From Pseudolysinimonas_A sp041984585 (GTDB lineage: Bacteria > Actinomycetota > Actinomycetes > Actinomycetales > Microbacteriaceae): a stretch of 64,000 bases of DNA. The notes beneath the pieces were generated by a model. That model searched no databases. It was not told where the DNA came from and worked only from the letters and a program-made list of their open reading frames with translations. Positions 42,105-50,984 of this stretch are shown here, one piece after another (the stretch's first letter is position 1; each line of letters starts with the position of its first letter). The DNA is taken from assembly GCA_041984585.1 (NCBI GenBank), contig JBHIXX010000002.1, positions 51,012-115,011 of the forward strand, given 5' to 3'. The position numbers and the translations under genes are program-made.

Positions 42105-42955
42105 GTCGCTCCTCGGTTCGGGGTGGTCGGGATGGCCCCGGTCTCGAAGGTCTCCACGCGGGTGACCTCGGGGCCGAGGAAGCGGGCGGCCAGCATCCGG
42201 AACGCGTCGGCGTCGGCGCCGGTGCACTCGAACCGGTGGATGCCGGGGGCGCTGTCGCGGCGGTCGAGCCCGTGCTCCACCAGACGGCGGTACAGGTCGG
42301 CGGCGGTCTCCTCGGCGCTGGAGACGAGCTGCACTCCGGGGCCCATCACGTAGCGGAGCGCGGCGGAGAGCAGCGGGTAGTGCGTGCAGCCGAGCACCAG
42401 GGTGTCGACGTCGGCCGCCTTGAGGGGGGCGAGGTACTCCTCCGCCGCCTCGAACAGCTCCGGGCCGCTCGTGACGCCCGCTTCGACGAACTCGACGAAG
42501 CGCGGGCAGGCGGCGCTGTGCAGCTCGAGACCCGACGCCGCCACGAAGGCGTCGTCGTAGGCCCGCGAGCGGATCGTGCCGGCGGTGCCGATCACGCCGA
42601 CGCGGCCGTTGCGGGTGGCCCGCACGGCGGTGCGCACCGCGGGCTGGATCACCTCGACCACGGGGATGCCGAAGCCGACCTCGTAGCGTTCGCGGGCGTC
42701 CCGCAGCATGGCGGCGCTGGCGGTGTTGCAGGCGATGACGAGCGCCTTCACCCCCTGACCGACGAGGTCGTCGAGCACGGCGAGCGCGTAGGCCCGCACC
42801 TCGGCGATCGGCTTCGGCCCGTAGGGCGAGTGGGCGGTGTCGCCGACGTAGAGCAGCGACTCGTGCGGGAGCTGGTCGATGATCGCCCGCGCCACGGTGA
42901 GCCCGCCGACCCCCGAGTCGAACACGCCGATCGGCGCGGAGGTGTCCGGGGTCAC
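42101..42955 (-). CDS. murI: glutamate racemase
   Basis: 284 residues from GTG. Supplies D-glutamate for peptidoglycan by cofactor-free racemisation with two Cys residues: LVIACNTASAA (about residue 74) and LVLGCTHYPLL (about 187). The start IGVFDSGVGGLTVARAI and GDTAHSPYGPKP are family signatures. TACCCT lies eight bases upstream of the GTG. First gene of murI-rph-rdgB. Confidence 0.97.
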   Translation of the reverse strand: MTPDTSAPIGVFDSGVGGLTVARAIIDQLPHESLLYVGDTAHSPYGPKPIAEVRAYALAVLDDLVGQGVKALVIACNTASAAMLRDARERYEVGFGIPVVEVIQPAVRTAVRATRNGRVGVIGTAGTIRSRAYDDAFVAASGLELHSAACPRFVEFVEAGVTSGPELFEAAEEYLAPLKAADVDTLVLGCTHYPLLSAALRYVMGPGVQLVSSAEETAADLYRRLVEHGLDRRDSAPGIHRFECTGADADAFRMLAARFLGPEVTRVETFETGAIPTTPNRGAT

Positions 42956-42963
42956 GGGAGTCC

Positions 42964-42969
42964 AGGGTA
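42964..42969 (-). promoter_or_regulatory. -10 box of murI
   Basis: TACCCT on the minus strand, eight bases before the GTG at 42955. Confidence 0.5.
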
Positions 42970-43044
42970 GTCGGCCCCGACGGCGACAGGGTCTGCGTGA
43001 ACCGCGCGGGCCGGGGATGCCCCCGCCCGGGAGAGCGGCACGCG

Positions 43045-43050
43045 TAGGGT
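43045..43050 (+). promoter_or_regulatory. -10 box of pncB, leaderless
   Basis: TAGGGT ending six bases before the GTG at 43057. Confidence 0.55.
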
Positions 43051-43056
43051 GGCCGC

Positions 43057-44346
43057 GTGGCGAGCGCACTGCTGACCGACCGGTACGAGCTGACCATGGT
43101 CGACGCCGCGCTGCGCGACGGCACCGCCGACCGGGAGTGCGTGTTCGAGCTGTTCGCGCGACGCCTCCCCGAGGGGCGCCGGTTCGGCGTCGTCGCCGGC
43201 ACGGGGCGCTTCCTCGCCGAGCTGGCGGAGTTCCGGTTCGGCGACGCCGAGCTCGGCTGGCTGCGCGAGAACTCGGTCGTCTCCCCGACCGCCCTCGACT
43301 GGCTCGCCGACTACCGGTTCGGCGGCAGCATCCGCGGCTACCGCGAGGGCGAGGTCTACCTGCCCGGCTCCCCCGTGCTCGTCGTCGAGGGAACGTTCGC
43401 CGAGGCCGTGATGCTCGAGACCCTCGCGCTGAGCGTCTACAACCACGACTCGGCGATCGCCTCCGCCGCCGCACGGATGGTCGCCGCCGCCGAGGGCCGA
43501 CCGCTGGCCGAGATGGGCTCCCGGCGCACCGGCGAGCGCTCCGCCGTCGCCGCCGCCCGCGCCGCGTACATCGCCGGGTTCGCGGCCACGTCGAACCTCG
43601 AGGCGGGGCGCACCTGGGGCATCCCGACGATGGGCACCGCGGCCCACGCCTTCACCCTGCTGCACGACTCCGAGGAGGCGGCGTTCCGCTCCCAGGTGGC
43701 GGCGATGGGCCCCGGCACGACGCTGCTCGTCGACACCTACGACATCGCCGAGGGCATCGCGACGGCGGTCCGCGTCGCCGGGACCGGCCTGGGCGCCATC
43801 CGCATCGACTCCGGCGACCTGCCGCGCGTCGTCGCCGCCGCCCGGGCGCAGCTGGACGAGCTCGGCGCCACCGGCACGCGCATCACCGTCACTAACGACC
43901 TCGACGAGTACACGATCGCCGCGCTGCGCGCCGCCCCCGTCGACTCCTACGGCGTGGGTACCGCGCTCGTCACCGGCTCGGGCGCCCCCGCCGCGGGGAT
44001 GGTGTTCAAGCTGGTCGCGCATCGCGGCGACGACGGCGACTGGGTGCCGGTCGGCAAGCGCTCCGACGGCAAGGCCACCGTCGCGGGGCGCAAGCGCGCG
44101 GCCCGCACCCTCGCCGGAGGGGTCGCGGCGGCGGAGACGGTGTTCGTCGAAGAGGGCGACGCCGTGCCCGAGGGGCGGCCGCTGCAGGTCGACCTCGTCG
44201 TCGACGGCGAGTCCGACCCGGCGCACCTGGGCGCGGCGGGGGTCGCGGCGGCGCGCGAGCATCACGCGGCGGCGCTCGCCGAGCTGCCGCCCGAGGCGTT
44301 CGCCCTGGGTCGCGGCGAGCCGGTCATCCCGACGGTCTACGTCTGA
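43057..44346 (+). CDS. pncB: nicotinate phosphoribosyltransferase
   Basis: 429 residues. It makes nicotinate mononucleotide from nicotinate and PRPP in NAD salvage. Signatures: LLTDRYELTMVDAAL at the start, AEMGSRRTGERSAVAAARAAYIAGFAATSNL (active-site region), LLVDTYDIAEGI, IRIDSGDLP and TNDLDEYTI. The HuT-type His after RR is replaced by Thr (RRTGER), which is worth noting because that His is phosphorylated in many members. Leaderless from its -10 box. Confidence 0.92.
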   Translation: MASALLTDRYELTMVDAALRDGTADRECVFELFARRLPEGRRFGVVAGTGRFLAELAEFRFGDAELGWLRENSVVSPTALDWLADYRFGGSIRGYREGEVYLPGSPVLVVEGTFAEAVMLETLALSVYNHDSAIASAAARMVAAAEGRPLAEMGSRRTGERSAVAAARAAYIAGFAATSNLEAGRTWGIPTMGTAAHAFTLLHDSEEAAFRSQVAAMGPGTTLLVDTYDIAEGIATAVRVAGTGLGAIRIDSGDLPRVVAAARAQLDELGATGTRITVTNDLDEYTIAALRAAPVDSYGVGTALVTGSGAPAAGMVFKLVAHRGDDGDWVPVGKRSDGKATVAGRKRAARTLAGGVAAAETVFVEEGDAVPEGRPLQVDLVVDGESDPAHLGAAGVAAAREHHAAALAELPPEAFALGRGEPVIPTVYV

Positions 44347-44368
44347 CATCCCGACCGTCTACGTCTGA
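44325..44368 (+). repeat. 22-bp tandem duplication across the pncB stop
   Basis: Two adjacent 22-base copies (44325-44346 and 44347-44368) with a single mismatch; each ends in a stop codon. Copy 1 encodes the last six residues of PncB. Confidence 0.9.
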
Positions 44369-44403
44369 TCTTCACCCGCCGCGGCGGCCCGGAGCCTCCC
44401 GCC

Positions 44404-45045
44404 TCACTCGCCGCGGTAGCGCCCCGGACGGTGGTTGATCGCCAGCACCAGGTTGAGCACCACGACGCCAAGCGCCGAGATCAGCACCAGCGCCCACGAC
44501 GCGGTGAGCAGCGAGGCGATCACGACGAGCGCGTCGAGCCCCATCTGCACATAGCCGGCCCGCCAGCCGAGCCGCTCCTGGGCGAGCAGCGCGAGGATGT
44601 TGAACCCGCCGAGGCTGGCCCGGTGCCGGAACAGGGCGAGCAGTCCGATGCCGCAGAGCAGGTTGCCCGCGACGGTCGCGAAGACCGGGTCGATGTCGAT
44701 GTCCTGCACGAGCAGCGGCGGCAGCAGCGACAACGCCGCGAGCAGGGCGATCGCGGCGCCCGTGCGCAGGGTGAACGACCAGCCCTTCTTCCACGCGGCG
44801 AGCGCGAAGAACGGGATGTTCACCGCGACGAAGATCACGGCGAACGGCAGGCCGGTGAGATAGGTGACCAGCAGCGCGAGGCCGGCCGTCCCGCCGGTGA
44901 CCACCCCCGCCGAGTGCAGCAGGAACAGGCCGAACGCGACGACGAAGGTGCCGGTCAGCAGGCCGCTGACGTCGTCGACGACGGTGTGGCGCGGGAACTC
45001 GAGGCGACCCGGATCGGGATCGTGCGCGGCCGCCTCGTCGCTCAC
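44404..45045 (-). CDS. YitT-family membrane protein
   Basis: 213 residues from GTG 45045, overlapping the DUF3039 stop (GTGA). Six hydrophobic segments; LTGTFVVAFGLFLLHSAGVVTGGTAGLALL and HRASLGGFNILALL are typical of the YitT/DUF161 group. It lacks the C-terminal soluble DUF2179 domain of Bacillus YitT. Function unknown in this group. Confidence 0.86.
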   Translation of the reverse strand: MSDEAAAHDPDPGRLEFPRHTVVDDVSGLLTGTFVVAFGLFLLHSAGVVTGGTAGLALLVTYLTGLPFAVIFVAVNIPFFALAAWKKGWSFTLRTGAAIALLAALSLLPPLLVQDIDIDPVFATVAGNLLCGIGLLALFRHRASLGGFNILALLAQERLGWRAGYVQMGLDALVVIASLLTASWALVLISALGVVVLNLVLAINHRPGRYRGE

Positions 45046-45317
45046 TCCGGCTTCATCCGGTCGTAGATGCGCTTGCAGTCGGGGCACACCGGGAACTTGT
45101 CGGGGTCGCGGCCGGGGATCCACTTCTTGCCGCACAGCGCCCGCACCGGCTTGCCGGTGAGCGCCGACTGCAGGATCTTGTCCTTCTTGACGTAGTGGGA
45201 GAAGCGCTCGTGGTCGCCCTCCTCGAGCTGCTCCTTCTCGAGCAGCTCCTGCAGCTCGCGGTCGAGGGTGTCGGTGCCGCCGCCCTGTCCGGGCGAACCG
45301 GGGTCCGAGATGCTCAT
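45042..45317 (-). CDS. DUF3039 protein
   Basis: 91 residues. Actinobacterial conserved protein of unknown function. RFSHYVKKDKILQSALTG is followed by a probable zinc site: ALCGKKWIPGRD and FPVCPDCKRIYD provide three Cys. The N-terminus is acidic and helical. Found next to YitT here, with overlapping genes. Confidence 0.9.
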   Translation of the reverse strand: MSISDPGSPGQGGGTDTLDRELQELLEKEQLEEGDHERFSHYVKKDKILQSALTGKPVRALCGKKWIPGRDPDKFPVCPDCKRIYDRMKPE

Positions 45318-45321
45318 GCCC

Positions 45322-46929
45322 TCAGTGTCGCATGGTGAAGGCCAGCAGCTCCGGGCCGCGGCGCTCGAACACCCCGGCGCCGATGCGGATGCCCCCGGCC
45401 ATCACCAGCAGGCCGACGCCGAGACCGGCGGCGAGAGCCGCCCACGTCCACGGGCCCGCGACGCCCAGCATGTGCAGCACCAGCCCGGCGATCGCCGGCG
45501 AGGCGAACAGCAGGACGAGGAACACCGTGAGCCCCTGGGTCGAGCCGCCCGTACTGCCCTGCACCTGGGGCTGCTGGAACGCGCGATCTCCCGGACGGGT
45601 CGCCGGGTAGGGCGCGACCGCCGACGCGACGCTCGAGACGCCGATGGCGCCGAGCAGCACCGCGACCGACACCCCGATCACCGCGGGCAGCACCATCGGG
45701 TCGCCCACGATCCACGTGGTGAGCGGGGCCCCGCCGGCGATGACCAGCAGGCCGAGCGCGAGCACCGGCACCGCGCGACCCAGCCGGTCGGGCCCGCCGC
45801 GGGTGTGCGCCACCACGTGGCTCCACACCGCGGTGTTGTCGTAGGCGACGTCGTTGTGCAGGGTCGACCAGGCGAGCAGCAGCACGACGACCGGGAGCGG
45901 GAAGAGCGCCCCCACCTCCACCGGGATGCCGCCGATCCAGATCGCGAGGCCGGAGAGCACCGGCACGGCGGGGATCACCAGCAGCGTCGTCAGGTAGCGC
46001 GGGTCGCGCATCCAATAGGTGAGGCTGCGCGCCGACACGGCCCCGAGCGCGGTCGACCCGGTGCGCCGGAACCAGCCCGGGATGCGGGCCACCCGCGTGC
46101 GCGGCATCGGAACGGTCGCGCGCATCGCGTGACGCACCACGCCCGCCCAGACCAGGGCGAGCCCCAGCAGCACGGCGACACCCGGCAGCACGTCGGCCGC
46201 CCAGAAGCCGCCGGCCGGCAGATCGATCGGCACCCGCCACCACGCCCCCAGCTGTGACGCGGCGAGCGTCTCGGTGATCGCCGGAGCGCGGAACGGCGCC
46301 AGCGCGAGCACGACGGCCAGCGTCGTCGCCCAGGCCTCTCCCGGCACGAGCGCCCCCACCTCGGGCGCGAGCTCCGCGGCGACCAGCCCGGTGCCTGCGA
46401 CCAGCACCAGCACCGCCAGCACGCGCACGACTCCCGACGTGACCGGCCGGTGGCGCAGCGCCGCCCCCGCCGCGGCGCCGATGCGCGCCGCCAGGAGCCC
46501 CTGGAGCACGATGAGCGGAGCGACCGCGAGCGCGGCCGACCCGGCGGAGCCCGTCCACAGCAGGGTCGGCACGAGTGCGAGCGGCACGAGGATGATCGCC
46601 GGTCCGACGAGCGACGTGAGCAGCAGCGCGAGCCCGATGCTCCACCGCGAGAACCCGTAGCCGCGGAGCGCCCGCGGGTCGAGCAGCTCGTGGCGCACCA
46701 CCGCGAGCGGCACGAGGAACGCCGCCACGTCGAACAGCGCACCTGCGAGCACCACGACGCGGCGCACCGTGAGGTCGGGCAGCCCGGCCAGCGCCGACGC
46801 CCCCGCGCCGAGCGCGACGAGCAGCGCGGCACCGGCCAGCACCGCGAGGAGCGCCGCGATGGCGGTGCGCGGGCGGCGCAGCCCGTTCAGGTGCAGTCGC
46901 GCCTTCAGCCGCAGCAGCTCGAGGACCAT
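45322..46929 (-). CDS. ABC exporter membrane protein
   Basis: 535 residues from ATG 46929; a GTG two codons earlier (46935) would overlap the ATPase stop as GTGA and is equally likely. About twelve hydrophobic segments in two halves, with a charged cytoplasmic loop near residue 285 (RTRVARIPGWFRRTG). It resembles large fused ABC-2-type permeases of actinobacteria. With the ATPase before it, it forms a two-gene export system of unknown substrate. Confidence 0.82.
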   Translation of the reverse strand: MVLELLRLKARLHLNGLRRPRTAIAALLAVLAGAALLVALGAGASALAGLPDLTVRRVVVLAGALFDVAAFLVPLAVVRHELLDPRALRGYGFSRWSIGLALLLTSLVGPAIILVPLALVPTLLWTGSAGSAALAVAPLIVLQGLLAARIGAAAGAALRHRPVTSGVVRVLAVLVLVAGTGLVAAELAPEVGALVPGEAWATTLAVVLALAPFRAPAITETLAASQLGAWWRVPIDLPAGGFWAADVLPGVAVLLGLALVWAGVVRHAMRATVPMPRTRVARIPGWFRRTGSTALGAVSARSLTYWMRDPRYLTTLLVIPAVPVLSGLAIWIGGIPVEVGALFPLPVVVLLLAWSTLHNDVAYDNTAVWSHVVAHTRGGPDRLGRAVPVLALGLLVIAGGAPLTTWIVGDPMVLPAVIGVSVAVLLGAIGVSSVASAVAPYPATRPGDRAFQQPQVQGSTGGSTQGLTVFLVLLFASPAIAGLVLHMLGVAGPWTWAALAAGLGVGLLVMAGGIRIGAGVFERRGPELLAFTMRH

Positions 46930-46931
46930 GA

Positions 46932-48239
46932 TCACTCCGTGTAGGCCTGCAGCCACTCCATGCCCGCGACGGCGCCCTCGCCACCGGCGAGCTCGACGAA
47001 GCGGTCTTCGAGGCGCTTGCCGTCGCGCACCTCGTCCATCGTCCCGGCCGCGAGCATCCGGCCGTCGGCGATGATGCCGACCGCGTCGCACTCGCGCTCG
47101 ATGAGGTCCATGCTGTGGCTCGACAGCACGACGGTGCCGCCCGCGGCGGCGAACTTCTTGAGGATGCCGATCACGGCCACCGCCGAGACCGGGTCGACCG
47201 ACTCGAACGGCTCGTCGAGCACGAGCAGCCGCGGCGAGTGCAGCAGCGCGGCCGCGATCCCGATCTTCTTCACCAGGCCCGCCGAGTAGTCGGAGACGAA
47301 CCGGCCGAGCGAGTGCTCGATGCCGAACGCGTGGGCGAGGTCGTCGATCCGCTGGGTGACCGTGTCGCGGTCGAGCCCGCGCAGCGCCCCCGCGTGGTGC
47401 AGGAACTCCCGACCGGTGAGCCGGTCGAACAGGCGCAGCCGGTCGGGCAGCACACCGAGCGAACGCTTCGCGACGGCCGGGTTGGCCCACATGTCGGCGC
47501 CGCCGAGGTGCACCGTCCCGGCGTCGGGACGCAGCAGGCCGGTGATCATCGACAGGGTGGTCGTCTTGCCCGCGCCGTTCGGCCCGACGAAGCCGAAGAA
47601 CGTGCCGGGCCGCACGTCGAGGTCGACGGCGTCGACGGCGACCGTCGGGCCGAAGGTCTTGGTGAGCCCGCGCACCGAGAGCGCGAACTCGCTCGTGCCG
47701 ACCGGCAGCGCGGCGGCACGGGTGGGCAGCACCCGCCGAACGAGCGCTCCGCCGCGCGGTTTCTTCGCGGCCTCGGCGGGGGGCTCGGCGTCGGCCGTCG
47801 CGTCGGTGTCGTCGACGTCCGGCTCGGTGGTGTCGGCGGGCTCCCCGACGGCCGGCTCGGTGGTGTCGGCGGGCTCCCCGACGGCCGGCTCGGTGTCGGC
47901 CGGCTCGGTGTCGGCCGGCTCGGTGTCGGCGGGCGCCTCGTCGGGGGTCTCCGTCTCGGCGTCGGTCTCGACGGCGTCCGTCGTCGTCGCGTCGTCCACG
48001 GAGACGTTCTCGGAGACGTTCTCGGGGGCGTCCGCGGTGGCGACGGCGGTCAGCACCGGAGCGGCCTCCGTCGTCTCGGCGGTCTCCTCCGACTCCGCGG
48101 GGCTGGCCTCCGCGGGCTTCAGCGCCTCCGTCGGACGCGCCGGGCGCTTTCCCGTCCGTGCCGCGCCGGAGCGCGCCGCGACCGATCGGCCACGCGGACC
48201 CCGACGGTGCGGCGGGACGGCGTCGCGCTCGGCACTCAC
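46932..48239 (-). CDS. ABC transporter ATPase with long acidic repeat N-terminus
   Basis: 435 residues from GTG 48239. Residues 1-185 are low-complexity, rich in Glu, Thr, Ala and Pro, with repeated ADTEP and AVGEPADTTEP units. The ABC domain follows: GFVGPNGAGKTTTLSMITGLL (Walker A, about residue 218), DYSAGLVKKIGIAAALLHSP in the signature position (SAGLVKK replaces the LSGGQ form), LLVLDEPFESVD and SSHSMD. Partner of the permease gene downstream. TAGGCT seven bases upstream supports this start. Confidence 0.87.
   Translation of the reverse strand: MSAERDAVPPHRRGPRGRSVAARSGAARTGKRPARPTEALKPAEASPAESEETAETTEAAPVLTAVATADAPENVSENVSVDDATTTDAVETDAETETPDEAPADTEPADTEPADTEPAVGEPADTTEPAVGEPADTTEPDVDDTDATADAEPPAEAAKKPRGGALVRRVLPTRAAALPVGTSEFALSVRGLTKTFGPTVAVDAVDLDVRPGTFFGFVGPNGAGKTTTLSMITGLLRPDAGTVHLGGADMWANPAVAKRSLGVLPDRLRLFDRLTGREFLHHAGALRGLDRDTVTQRIDDLAHAFGIEHSLGRFVSDYSAGLVKKIGIAAALLHSPRLLVLDEPFESVDPVSAVAVIGILKKFAAAGGTVVLSSHSMDLIERECDAVGIIADGRMLAAGTMDEVRDGKRLEDRFVELAGGEGAVAGMEWLQAYTE
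47821..47931 (-). repeat. tandem repeats inside the ABC ATPase N-terminus
   Basis: A 33-base unit occurs twice (47821-47853, 47854-47886), followed by three 15-base units (47887-47931). All keep the frame and encode the Glu-Pro-Ala-Asp-Thr repeats. Confidence 0.9.
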
Positions 48240-48603
48240 GCCCCTCAGCCTATCGGCGCGCCGCCCGCCTCCGGCGGCGATCGGTCGGGTCGCTCCCCGG
48301 TCACCACACGGCATCGCTCCTCGGTCGCACCGCGGCCCGGCCGCCCGGTCTCATCGACGTTCTGGCACCGGTCGGGGGGCATCCGTCGCTCCTGGGGCTC
48401 CGGATGCGAGAATCGGCGCATATCACGATCCGGGAACGGTTGCTCCGTCGGCCTGGGGGCGCGGCGGAGGCGCCGGTACAGTCCTGGAGTACACAACGGT
48501 GTGTCTTGCACAAGGGTTCCGTGGTGAACAGCAGGTGAACCACACAGCAGTTCACCTCACCGCGGCACCCTCCCTTTCACCAAGGCGATAGAGGAGACCA
48601 CCG
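48240..48603. promoter_or_regulatory. 364-base intergenic region with inverted repeats
   Basis: No gene seen. TAGGCT (48247-48252, minus) is the -10 of the ABC ATPase. Towards the plus-strand gene there is ACACA-ACGG-TGTGT (48491-48504) and the perfect repeat AGGTGAAC - 9 bases - GTTCACCT (48533-48557), with a third GGTGAAC at 48523-48529. GAGGAGA at 48591 is the Shine-Dalgarno sequence. I cannot place the plus-strand promoter with confidence. The region is less GC-rich than the genes. Confidence 0.55.
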
Positions 48604-49296
48604 ATGACCACGCAGATCGTCATCCTCGCGGCCGGGATGGGCAGCCGGCTCGGTCGCTCGCTCCCGAAGCCGCTCACCACGCTGAGCGACGGCCGCACCA
48701 TCATGCGGCAGCAGCACGACAACATCGAGGCCGCGTTCGGCCGCGACGCCCACATCACCACCGTCGTCGGCTACAAGCTCGACCACATCATCGAAGCGTT
48801 CCCCGAGTCGTCGTACGTCTACAACGAGCAGTACGACCAGACCAACACCTCGAAGTCGCTGCTGCGCGCCCTCCGCGCGTCGAAGGACGGCGGCGTGCTC
48901 TGGATGAACGGCGACGTCGTGTTCGACCCCGAGGTGCTCGTGCGCGTCGGCGACCTCGTCGCCCGCGATCAGTCGTTCGTCACCGTCAACACCGCGAAGG
49001 TGTCCGACGAAGAGGTGAAGTACACGGTCGACGAGACCGGCTGCATCCGTGAGCTCTCCAAGTCGGTGCAGGGCGGCCTCGGCGAGGCGGTCGGCATCAA
49101 CTACGTGTCGAGCACCGACAAGGCCGACCTGATCCGCATGCTGAAGCGCGTCGACGACCAGGACTACTTCGAGCGCGGCATCGAGCTGACGATCGAGCGT
49201 GGCACCCGGTTCGTGCCGGTCGACATCTCCGACCTGTACGCGGTCGAGATCGACTTCGCCGAAGACCTCGAGCGCGCCAACCTGATCTTCGCCTGA
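48604..49296 (+). CDS. sugar-phosphate / choline-phosphate nucleotidyltransferase-like protein
   Basis: 230 residues. IVILAAGMGSRLGRSLPKPLTTL is the NTP-transferase signature (nucleotide-binding loop and conserved Lys). LWMNGDVVFD holds the metal-binding Asp, and VEIDFAEDLERANLIF the second. It is closest in pattern to LicC-type cytidylyltransferases, which fits a wall polymer locus with CDP-activated units (CDP-glycerol, CDP-ribitol or CDP-choline). The exact substrate is inferred only. Confidence 0.83.
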   Translation: MTTQIVILAAGMGSRLGRSLPKPLTTLSDGRTIMRQQHDNIEAAFGRDAHITTVVGYKLDHIIEAFPESSYVYNEQYDQTNTSKSLLRALRASKDGGVLWMNGDVVFDPEVLVRVGDLVARDQSFVTVNTAKVSDEEVKYTVDETGCIRELSKSVQGGLGEAVGINYVSSTDKADLIRMLKRVDDQDYFERGIELTIERGTRFVPVDISDLYAVEIDFAEDLERANLIFA

Positions 49297-49361
49297 CCCG
49301 CGTCGGCCGCCCGGCGCTCACGCCATCCGGGTCGGCTGCGGGTCGTCGGGCGCGCCCCGAC

Positions 49362-49367
49362 TACCCT
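49362..49367 (+). promoter_or_regulatory. -10 box of the polymer exporter permease gene, leaderless
   Basis: TACCCT ending six bases before the GTG at 49374. Confidence 0.55.
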
Positions 49368-49373
49368 GAGCAC

Positions 49374-50177
49374 GTGACTGCCGAGACCGAGCGCGCGACC
49401 GCGAGCCGGTCGGGATTCGCCCGGTACCGCCACGCGCTGTGGCTGCTCACCACGCGCGACCTCAAGGTGCGCTACTCGACGTCGGCGCTCGGCTACCTGT
49501 GGTCGATCCTCGACCCGCTGGTGATGTCGGCGATCTACCTGTTCGTCTTCACGGTGGTCTTCGACCGCGAGGTGGGCGAGCAGCCGTACATCGTGTTCCT
49601 GCTCACCGGACTGCTGCCGTGGATGTGGTTCACCGGCGCGATCTCCGACTGCACGCGCGCCTTCACCCGCGAGGCGAAGCTGATCCGGTCGACGACGATC
49701 CCGCGCACCATCTGGGTGGCGCGGCTCGTGCTCTCGAAGGGCATCGAGTTCGTGCTGAGCATCCCCGTGCTCGCCGTGTTCGCGATCGTGTTCGGCGCGA
49801 GCGTCGGCTGGGGGGCGCTGCTCTGGATCCCCGCGATGCTGCTGCAGGCGGCGCTCACGCTGGGCATCGGCCTGATCGTGGCCCCGCTCGTCGTCTTCTT
49901 CCGCGACCTGGAGCGAGCGGTGAAACTCGTGCTGCGCTTCGCGTTCTACGCGTCGCCGATCATCTACGGGCTGCCCGACCTGCGCGAGCACGGCCTCGAG
50001 TTCTGGGGCGCTCTCAACCCGCTCTCCGGCATCTTCGCGCTCTACCGTTCGGCGTTCTTCCCCGACCAATTCGACCCCTGGGCGGTCGGGATGAGCGCCG
50101 CGATCACCGGCGTCGTGCTCGTCGTCGGCGTGCTCGTCTTCCGCGGCACCATCCGCGGCGTACTGAAGGCGATCTGA
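49374..50177 (+). CDS. ABC-2 polysaccharide/teichoic acid export permease (TagG/Wzm-like)
   Basis: 267 residues, six membrane segments. RDLKVRYSTSALGYLWSILDPLVM is the classical opening of TagG/RfbA permeases, and GLPDLREHGLEFWGALNPLSGIFALYRSAFF the typical C-terminal region. It forms the transmembrane part of the exporter whose ATPase is the next gene, 11 bases downstream. It moves a lipid-linked polymer across the membrane. Confidence 0.92.
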   Translation: MTAETERATASRSGFARYRHALWLLTTRDLKVRYSTSALGYLWSILDPLVMSAIYLFVFTVVFDREVGEQPYIVFLLTGLLPWMWFTGAISDCTRAFTREAKLIRSTTIPRTIWVARLVLSKGIEFVLSIPVLAVFAIVFGASVGWGALLWIPAMLLQAALTLGIGLIVAPLVVFFRDLERAVKLVLRFAFYASPIIYGLPDLREHGLEFWGALNPLSGIFALYRSAFFPDQFDPWAVGMSAAITGVVLVVGVLVFRGTIRGVLKAI

Positions 50178-50188
50178 GGACGGATGCC

Positions 50189-50980
50189 GTGAGTCGACCC
50201 ACCCCCGCGCCCTCGCCCGGCCCGAGCCCCGCCCCCGCGCTCTCCGTCGGCGGCATCCGGGTCGACGACGTCGGCATCCGGTTCGTGCGCAACCGCGCGG
50301 CCGGGCGCCGCAACTTCAAGGACCTGTTCGGCGGGCGCACCCGCCGCACCGGACCCGGCGAGTTCTGGCCGCTGCGGCACGTGTCGTTCGATGTGGCGCC
50401 CGGCGAGGCGATCGGCGTCGTCGGACGCAACGGGCAGGGGAAGTCGACCCTGCTCAAGCTGGTGGCCCAGGTGATGTTGCCCGACGAGGGCTCGGTGCAC
50501 GTGGCCGGCGGTGTCGCGCCGCTGATCGAGATCACCGGCGGGTTTGTCAATGACCTCACCGTGCGCGACAACGTGCTGCTCACCGCCGGACTGCACGGCA
50601 TGCGCCGGCGCGAGATCGACCAGCGCTTCGACGAGATCATCGAGTTCGCCGAGCTCGACGACTTCGTCGACACCCCCTACAAGCACCTGTCGAGCGGCAT
50701 GAAGGTGCGACTCGCGTTCGCCGTCATCTCCCGGCTGGAGGAGCCGATCATCCTCGTCGACGAGGTGCTCGCCGTGGGCGACGCCGCGTTCCGGGCGAAG
50801 TGCTACACGCGCATCGAGGAGCTGCTGGCCGGCGGGCGCACGCTGTTCTTCGTCTCGCACTCCGACAAGGACCTGCTGCGCTTCTGCGAGCGCGGTCTCT
50901 ACCTCGACAAGGGCGAGCTGCGGCTCGACGCCCCCATCCGCGAGGTCGTCGACCGCTACCACGCCGACTACGGGAAGTGA
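50189..50980 (+). CDS. ABC-type polysaccharide/teichoic acid export ATPase (TagH/Wzt-like)
   Basis: 263 residues from GTG. IGVVGRNGQGKSTLLKLVAQVM is Walker A (about residue 79). APLIEITGGFVNDLTVRDNVLL is specific to the Wzt/TagH group. YKHLSSGMKVRLAFAVI is the signature and IILVDEVLAVGDAAFRAKCY Walker B. There is no C-terminal carbohydrate-binding domain. Pairs with the permease above. Confidence 0.93.
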   Translation: MSRPTPAPSPGPSPAPALSVGGIRVDDVGIRFVRNRAAGRRNFKDLFGGRTRRTGPGEFWPLRHVSFDVAPGEAIGVVGRNGQGKSTLLKLVAQVMLPDEGSVHVAGGVAPLIEITGGFVNDLTVRDNVLLTAGLHGMRRREIDQRFDEIIEFAELDDFVDTPYKHLSSGMKVRLAFAVISRLEEPIILVDEVLAVGDAAFRAKCYTRIEELLAGGRTLFFVSHSDKDLLRFCERGLYLDKGELRLDAPIREVVDRYHADYGK

Positions 50981-50984
50981 CCGG

